Assembly: GCA_902784865.1 (NCBI GenBank)
Contig: CACZWL010000003.1
Coordinates: 1 to 64,000 of the forward strand
DNA: 64,000 nt
Direction of reading: 5' to 3'
Source: an uncultured Bacteroidota bacterium
GTDB taxonomy: Bacteria; Bacteroidota; Bacteroidia; Bacteroidales; P3
Part shown: one piece after another, positions 59,810-64,000 of the stretch
How the letters are laid out: every line of letters starts with the position of its first letter
How positions within the stretch are numbered: position 1 is the stretch's first letter
Program-made: the position numbers and the translations under genes
The notes under the pieces: generated by a model
Seen by the model: only the letters and a program-made list of their open reading frames with translations
The model's database searches: none
What the model was told of the DNA's origin: nothing

Positions 59810-61713
59810 TGGCAGACGCTCTCCTCACCGTCGAAAACCTCACAAAAAGCTTCGGCGAAAAACTACTCTTCGAAAACATCAGCTTCGGCATCAACGCCGG
59901 ACAAAAAAGCGCTCTCATAGCACGCAACGGCAGCGGCAAATCGACACTGCTCGACATCATCATGACCGCCGCCGGACACCCCGGCTACAACACCCTTCAG
60001 GACAGCGGTCGCGTCACCCTCCGCTCCGACCTCAGACTCGCCTACCTGCCGCAAAACCCAATAAAAAATCCCCCTTCGCCCCTCACCGTCAAAGACTTCG
60101 TCAACAACATACAACGCCCTGAGAACCAAGACCCTTGGACCTTCGAACAGCGCATGGAGGAAATCCTCAGCCGCATGAAAGTCGACCCGCTGCTCGACCG
60201 ACCCGTGCAGACCCTCAGCGGCGGCGAACAGAAGAAAGTGGCCCTCTGCCGACTCCTCCTCGACGACTGCAACCTGCTCCTCCTCGACGAACCCACCAAC
60301 CACCTCGACATCGACATGATCGAATGGCTCGAAGAATTCCTCTCTCGCCAACGACTGGCCCTCCTCGTCGTCACCCACGACAGATACTTCCTCGACCAAG
60401 TCTGCGACAACATCTACGAACTCGACTCACCCTCCCTCTTCCACTACCGCCCCAAAAACACCAACAGCAGCCTCTCGCCCTACGAATACTACCTCGAAAA
60501 GAAAGCCGAGCGCGAAGAACGGCAACGCGCCGAAGTGACAAAAGCACGCAGCCTCTACCGCACCGAACTCGAATGGATGCGACGCATGCCACAAGCCCGC
60601 GGCACCAAGGCTCAAGCACGCATCGACGCCTTCTACCAACTCGAATCCAATGCCCGCACCCGCCTCGACGAACGGCGCCCACAACTCACCGTCAAAACCG
60701 AACGCATCGGCGGCAAAATACTCGAACTGTACAACATTTGTTATTGCGTTAATGCGTTAATGCCTGATTGCGCTAGTGTTAATAACGCAATAACACAATC
60801 ACACACTGACGCAATCGTCTCCGACTTCTCCTACGTCTTCAAACGCGGCGAAAAAGTGGGCATCGTAGGCCCCAACGGCGCCGGCAAAAGCACCCTCCTC
60901 AACATCATGACCGAACAACTCAAACCCACCTCCGGACACGTCACCGTGGGACAGACCATACAGTTCGGCTACTACACCCAGAACGGCATCCAGGCTCCAG
61001 ACGACCGACGCGTCATCGACCTCGTCAAAGACATCGCCGAAGAGATCGACACCGAAGGCGGAAAACGCATGTCGGCCCACCAATTCCTCACCTACTTCGG
61101 CTTCGACGACACCACCCAATACAACTACTTCGGCAACCTCAGCGGCGGCGAACGCCGACGGCTCTACCTGCTCATGGTCCTCATGGCCAACCCAAACTTC
61201 CTCATCCTCGACGAACCCACCAACGACCTCGACATCTACACCCTGCAAATCCTCGAAGAATTCCTCCGCGGCTACAAAGGTTGCCTCGTCATCGTCAGCC
61301 ACGACCGCTCCTTCATGGACCACATCGTCGACCACCTCCTCGTCTTCGAAGGCAACGGTCGCATCAAAGACTACCACAGCAACTACACCCAGTACCGCAT
61401 CGAACGCGAAACACTCCGCAAAACAGAAAACCGCCAGCAAGCGCAGCAACGGCAGCAGGCGGCAGCAGCAAAATCCCAAACGCAGCCCGCCGCCAAACGC
61501 AAAGCCACCTACAAAGAACAAAAAGAATACGAGGCTCTTACCGCCGAAATCGACGCCCTCGCCAACGAACGCCAGCAACTGGAGACAGCCCTCAGCGACG
61601 GCAGCATCGCCGACACCGCCAAGCTGACCGAAGCCAGCACCCGCATCGGCGAAATCATCGCCCTCCTCGACGAGAAGGAGCTGCGCTGGCTTGAGCTCGA
61701 CGAGCTGATGTAG
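59809..61713 (+). CDS. ABC-F family ATPase
   Basis: A 634-residue cytosolic protein with two ABC ATPase domains and no membrane part. Domain 1: ARNGSGKSTLLD near 45, signature LSGGEQKKVALCRLLL near 137, LLLLDEPTNHLDIDMIEWLE near 160. A linker follows (about 230-305). Domain 2: VGPNGAGKSTLLNIM near 352, NLSGGERRRLYLLMVL near 445, FLILDEPTNDLDIYTLQ near 465. A coiled-coil C-terminus has KRKATYKEQKEYEALTAEID, as in Uup-type proteins. Such factors act on ribosomes or on DNA processing. Residues about 311-336 are an extra segment encoded by a palindromic insert in the first strand of domain 2. Confidence 0.93.
   Translation: MADALLTVENLTKSFGEKLLFENISFGINAGQKSALIARNGSGKSTLLDIIMTAAGHPGYNTLQDSGRVTLRSDLRLAYLPQNPIKNPPSPLTVKDFVNNIQRPENQDPWTFEQRMEEILSRMKVDPLLDRPVQTLSGGEQKKVALCRLLLDDCNLLLLDEPTNHLDIDMIEWLEEFLSRQRLALLVVTHDRYFLDQVCDNIYELDSPSLFHYRPKNTNSSLSPYEYYLEKKAEREERQRAEVTKARSLYRTELEWMRRMPQARGTKAQARIDAFYQLESNARTRLDERRPQLTVKTERIGGKILELYNICYCVNALMPDCASVNNAITQSHTDAIVSDFSYVFKRGEKVGIVGPNGAGKSTLLNIMTEQLKPTSGHVTVGQTIQFGYYTQNGIQAPDDRRVIDLVKDIAEEIDTEGGKRMSAHQFLTYFGFDDTTQYNYFGNLSGGERRRLYLLMVLMANPNFLILDEPTNDLDIYTLQILEEFLRGYKGCLVIVSHDRSFMDHIVDHLLVFEGNGRIKDYHSNYTQYRIERETLRKTENRQQAQQRQQAAAAKSQTQPAAKRKATYKEQKEYEALTAEIDALANERQQLETALSDGSIADTAKLTEASTRIGEIIALLDEKELRWLELDELM
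60737..60816 (+). repeat. Translated palindromic insert in the ABC-F gene
   Basis: TGTTATTGCGTTA (60739-60751) is the exact complement of TAACGCAATAACA (60783-60795). The surrounding DNA (GCGTTAATGCGTTAATG, GCAATCACACACTGACGCAAT) is AT-richer than the gene. It encodes about 26 residues, CYCVNALMPDCASVNN and onwards, at a place where family members have about 10. Confidence 0.75.
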
Positions 61714-63496
61714 CCCCCTGCGGGAAAATCCTCTCTATATACGTCGCATTGCCCGTACGCCGCAGACTCTGCACTATATCGCGCTGCATCTCAGGGCGGT
61801 AGAAGAAAAACAACCGCCGCTGGTCTGCCTTCTCCTGCGGCGTGGTGGCCACATAGATAGGCTTCATCGTCACCGGATTGATACCCGTATAGTACATCTC
61901 CGTGCTGAGCGTCATCGGCGTCGGCGTGAAATCCTGAATCTGCTCCAGCCTGTAGCCCATCTGCCTCATCTGCACCGCCAAGTCGGCCATATCCTGCAAC
62001 CGGCATCCCGGATGGCTGCTGATAAAATACGGGATAAGCTGATATCGCAACCCCGCCTGCCTGCAGACCTCGTCGAAACGCCGCTTGGTCTCGCGGAATA
62101 GCGAGAACGACGGCTTGCGCATCGCCTCGAGGACTTGGTCTGACGTGTGCTCGGGAGCCACCTTCAGCCTCCCCGACGTGTGGTTGAGCACCACCTGCCG
62201 GAAATACTGCCACCCCGAATTACCCTCCGTGAACAAATCGCACCGTATTCCGCTGCCGACATACAAGTGCTTCACCTTCGGATGCGAAGCGACACGCTTC
62301 AGCAGGTCGAGCATCGGACGGTGGTCGCTCTCCAGATTGGGACACATCGTGGGCATCGAGCAACTGTAGCGCGCACAATGCCGGCAGCGCTCCTTGTCGC
62401 GCCCCTGCATGCGGTACATATTGGCCGACGGCCCTCCCAGGTCGGTAATGACCCCGCGGAAATCCGGGTCCGCCGCGATGGCCTCAAGCTCACGGAGTAT
62501 GCTCCCCTCGCTGCGCGACGCTATCTGCTTCCCCTGGTGGGCACTGATGGTGCAGAACGAACAACCGCCGAAACAGCCGCGGTGCGTATTGATGCTCCAC
62601 CGTATCATCTCGAACGCCGGTATCGCCCCACGCTTGCGGTACTTGGGGTGCGGCAGGCGCATGTATGGAAGGTCGAAACTGGCGTCAATCTCCTCCGTAC
62701 TCATCGGCGGCTCTGGCGGATTGACCACCACATAGCGCCCCCCGTGTCGCTGCACCAGGGTAGCCGCTTCAACCTTATTACTCTCACGCTCGATTACTTG
62801 ATAATTCTCTGCTTCCGCATGCTTCGACTTCTTGCACTCCTCAAAGGAATGAAGCTCCATCACCTGCTGCCCCTGCGGAAGGGCATCGGCCAGGTAAGCC
62901 ACCTGCGGCAGCCCGCAGAGGTCCGCCACCGTGCGCCCCTCGGCGAGCATCCGCGCCATCTTCACCGTCGTGCGCTCACCCATGCCGTAGTTCAGCAGGT
63001 CGGCAGGCACGTCGGCGAGTATCGAGGGAAACAGCCGATCGTCCCAGTAGTCATAGTGCGCCAGCCGCCGCATCGAAGCCTCGATGCCGGCAAGGACGAC
63101 GGGGACATCGGGATAAATCTGCTTCAGCAATCGGCAGTAGACATAAGCCGCGCGGTCGGGCCGGAAACCGGCCTGTCCGCCAGGCGTATAGGCATCGTCG
63201 TGGCGCAACCGGCGCGCTGCCGTATAGTGGTTGACCATGCTGTCCATAGCCCCCGACGTGACGCCGAAGAACAGGCGCGGCCGCCCGAACTTGCGGAAGT
63301 CGCGCAAGTCGTCGCGCCAATTGGGTTGCGGTATGATGGCCACTCGGAAACCCGCTGCCTCCAGACTCCGTCCTATCACGGCCGTACCGAACGAAGGATG
63401 GTCGATATAAGCGTCGCCCGTGACGAGGACCACATCGACAGCGTCCCAACCGAGCCGCTTGACCTCTTCCAGTGTTATGGGTAGGAAATGCGCCAT
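61655..63496 (-). CDS. YgiQ-family radical SAM protein
   Basis: A 613-residue radical S-adenosylmethionine protein of the YgiQ (UPF0313) type. The N-terminal cobalamin-binding-like region (VVLVTGDAYIDHPSFGTAVI, residues 23-42) precedes the radical SAM core. There the 4Fe-4S cysteines lie in RGCFGGCSFCTISAHQGK near 310. The conserved segment GGPSANMYRMQGRD is near 354, and a further cysteine cluster CRHCARYSCSMPTMCPNLE follows. The substrate is unknown. The last 59 bp overlap the convergent ABC-F gene, so its basic tail (SARRAQASAAPSRRGGR) is probably a non-conserved extension. It is followed on the minus strand by no terminator that I can see. Confidence 0.93.
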   Translation of the reverse strand: MAHFLPITLEEVKRLGWDAVDVVLVTGDAYIDHPSFGTAVIGRSLEAAGFRVAIIPQPNWRDDLRDFRKFGRPRLFFGVTSGAMDSMVNHYTAARRLRHDDAYTPGGQAGFRPDRAAYVYCRLLKQIYPDVPVVLAGIEASMRRLAHYDYWDDRLFPSILADVPADLLNYGMGERTTVKMARMLAEGRTVADLCGLPQVAYLADALPQGQQVMELHSFEECKKSKHAEAENYQVIERESNKVEAATLVQRHGGRYVVVNPPEPPMSTEEIDASFDLPYMRLPHPKYRKRGAIPAFEMIRWSINTHRGCFGGCSFCTISAHQGKQIASRSEGSILRELEAIAADPDFRGVITDLGGPSANMYRMQGRDKERCRHCARYSCSMPTMCPNLESDHRPMLDLLKRVASHPKVKHLYVGSGIRCDLFTEGNSGWQYFRQVVLNHTSGRLKVAPEHTSDQVLEAMRKPSFSLFRETKRRFDEVCRQAGLRYQLIPYFISSHPGCRLQDMADLAVQMRQMGYRLEQIQDFTPTPMTLSTEMYYTGINPVTMKPIYVATTPQEKADQRRLFFFYRPEMQRDIVQSLRRTGNATYIERIFPQGATSARRAQASAAPSRRGGR

Positions 63497-63512
63497 CTGT
63501 CTATTCTATTGA

Positions 63513-64000
63513 TTACACCACTCCTGCCCGACAGACCGTCATGTCCTGCGGCCGCAGCCATCGCGCGGCCAGCGCTTGCAGGCGACCGGGGGTGGCACTC
63601 TGCAGCGCACGTCCGAAAGCGTTGCTGAAAAGGTCGCTGCCTCCAGCCTCAAGGATGTCAGTATAGCGGTCGCTGCGTTCAAACACACCGTCCAACGCCC
63701 GCATCGCGTCGCCAGCCAGCACATTGCGCACCATGTCCAGCTCATCCACTCCTACAGGCTCGTCGGCCAGCCGTTGCAACTCGCCCATCACCTCGCGCTC
63801 CGCGTCGTCCACCGTACCCGCCGCCACGTCGGCCGTGATGAACAACACCCGGTCGCAGCGATAGGGCTGCACGTGGGCTCCTATGCCATAGGTATACCCC
63901 TTCTCCTCGCGGAGGTTGCCCATCAGGCGCGAACCGAAATAGCCACCCAGTATGGCAGCGAGGACCACCAGGTCGGCATAGTCCTCCGCAGCACCCTCCC
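63513..64000 (-). CDS. M16 (insulinase-like) peptidase, C-terminal part
   Basis: The reading frame continues to the right edge of the window, so only the last 162 residues or so are seen. They carry the conserved C-terminal block of the M16 family, DYADLVVLAAILGGYFGSRL, then MGNLREEKGYTYGIGAHVQP, which forms part of the substrate-binding domain. The zinc-binding HxxEH domain would lie outside the window. In Bacteroidota these are commonly periplasmic or processing zinc peptidases. Its stop is 16 bp before the YgiQ start, indicating an operon. Confidence 0.88.
   Translation of the reverse strand, partial: EGAAEDYADLVVLAAILGGYFGSRLMGNLREEKGYTYGIGAHVQPYRCDRVLFITADVAAGTVDDAEREVMGELQRLADEPVGVDELDMVRNVLAGDAMRALDGVFERSDRYTDILEAGGSDLFSNAFGRALQSATPGRLQALAARWLRPQDMTVCRAGVV

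Overview
The window looks like a chromosomal segment of a GC-rich, anaerobic member of the Bacteroidales (Bacteroidota). The evidence is the promoter style (TTTG, about 19-22 nt, then TAnnTTTG), weak Shine-Dalgarno signals, and family-typical genes: gldB, a DUF349 protein, TonB-C and OmpA-type envelope proteins, DUF4369, a BspA-like LRR protein and type IX secretion C-terminal domains. I cannot place it to family or genus. No rRNA, tRNA, CRISPR array, prophage or insertion sequence was recognised. About 48 genes are supported; one runs off the right edge.

Layout. 0.1-7.1 kb (minus): arginine deiminase, a DUF2723 membrane glycosyltransferase, a small ribbon-helix-helix-like protein, atpB and pgk. 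7.5-14.5 kb (minus): a giant alpha-2-macroglobulin-like protein and an OmpA-domain protein. 15.1-24.2 kb (plus): TonB-C protein, GT4 glycosyltransferase, a TolC/HlyD/two-permease exporter lacking an ATPase gene, a LytS/LytTR two-component system, and adk. 24.4-28.0 kb (plus): butyrate kinase, FKBP, a short chorismate synthase and a DUF4369 lipoprotein. 28.5-38.5 kb (minus): ATP-grasp protein, gcvP, LRR surface protein, pckA and ppdK. 39.2-43.4 kb (plus): DUF349 protein, gldB, lipid kinase and an SUI1-type factor. 43.6-50.1 kb (minus): NlpC/P60 lipoprotein, DivIC-like protein, LysM transglycosylase, lpxH, EnvC-like protein, phosphofructokinase and xerD. 50.6-55.9 kb (plus): gapdh, fabG-like, cobalamin/iron-binding lipoprotein, LtaS-like sulfatase and FKBP. 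55.9-58.4 kb (minus): GT2 and pruA-like dehydrogenase. 58.7-61.7 kb (plus): YkvA, PAP2 phosphatase and ABC-F. 61.7-64.0 kb (minus): YgiQ and an M16 peptidase.

The genes are mostly central carbon metabolism (pgk, gapdh, a probably PPi-dependent phosphofructokinase, ppdK, pckA, adk, buk) mixed with envelope building and export.

The most unusual content is repetitive DNA. A composite dispersed repeat, made of an 11-bp tandem array immediately followed by an inverted repeat, sits in six intergenic gaps. Four copies carry the 18-bp palindrome TTTCCCATCGATGGGAAA and a conserved tail; two carry a TTAAC-rich inverted repeat instead. Several genes also carry internal, translated minisatellites or palindromes. 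The alpha-2-macroglobulin gene has four, the substrate-binding lipoprotein has a 7 x 10-bp array inside its signal-peptide codons, and that gene and the ABC-F gene share a related palindromic insert. These repeats are my best candidates for something undescribed.
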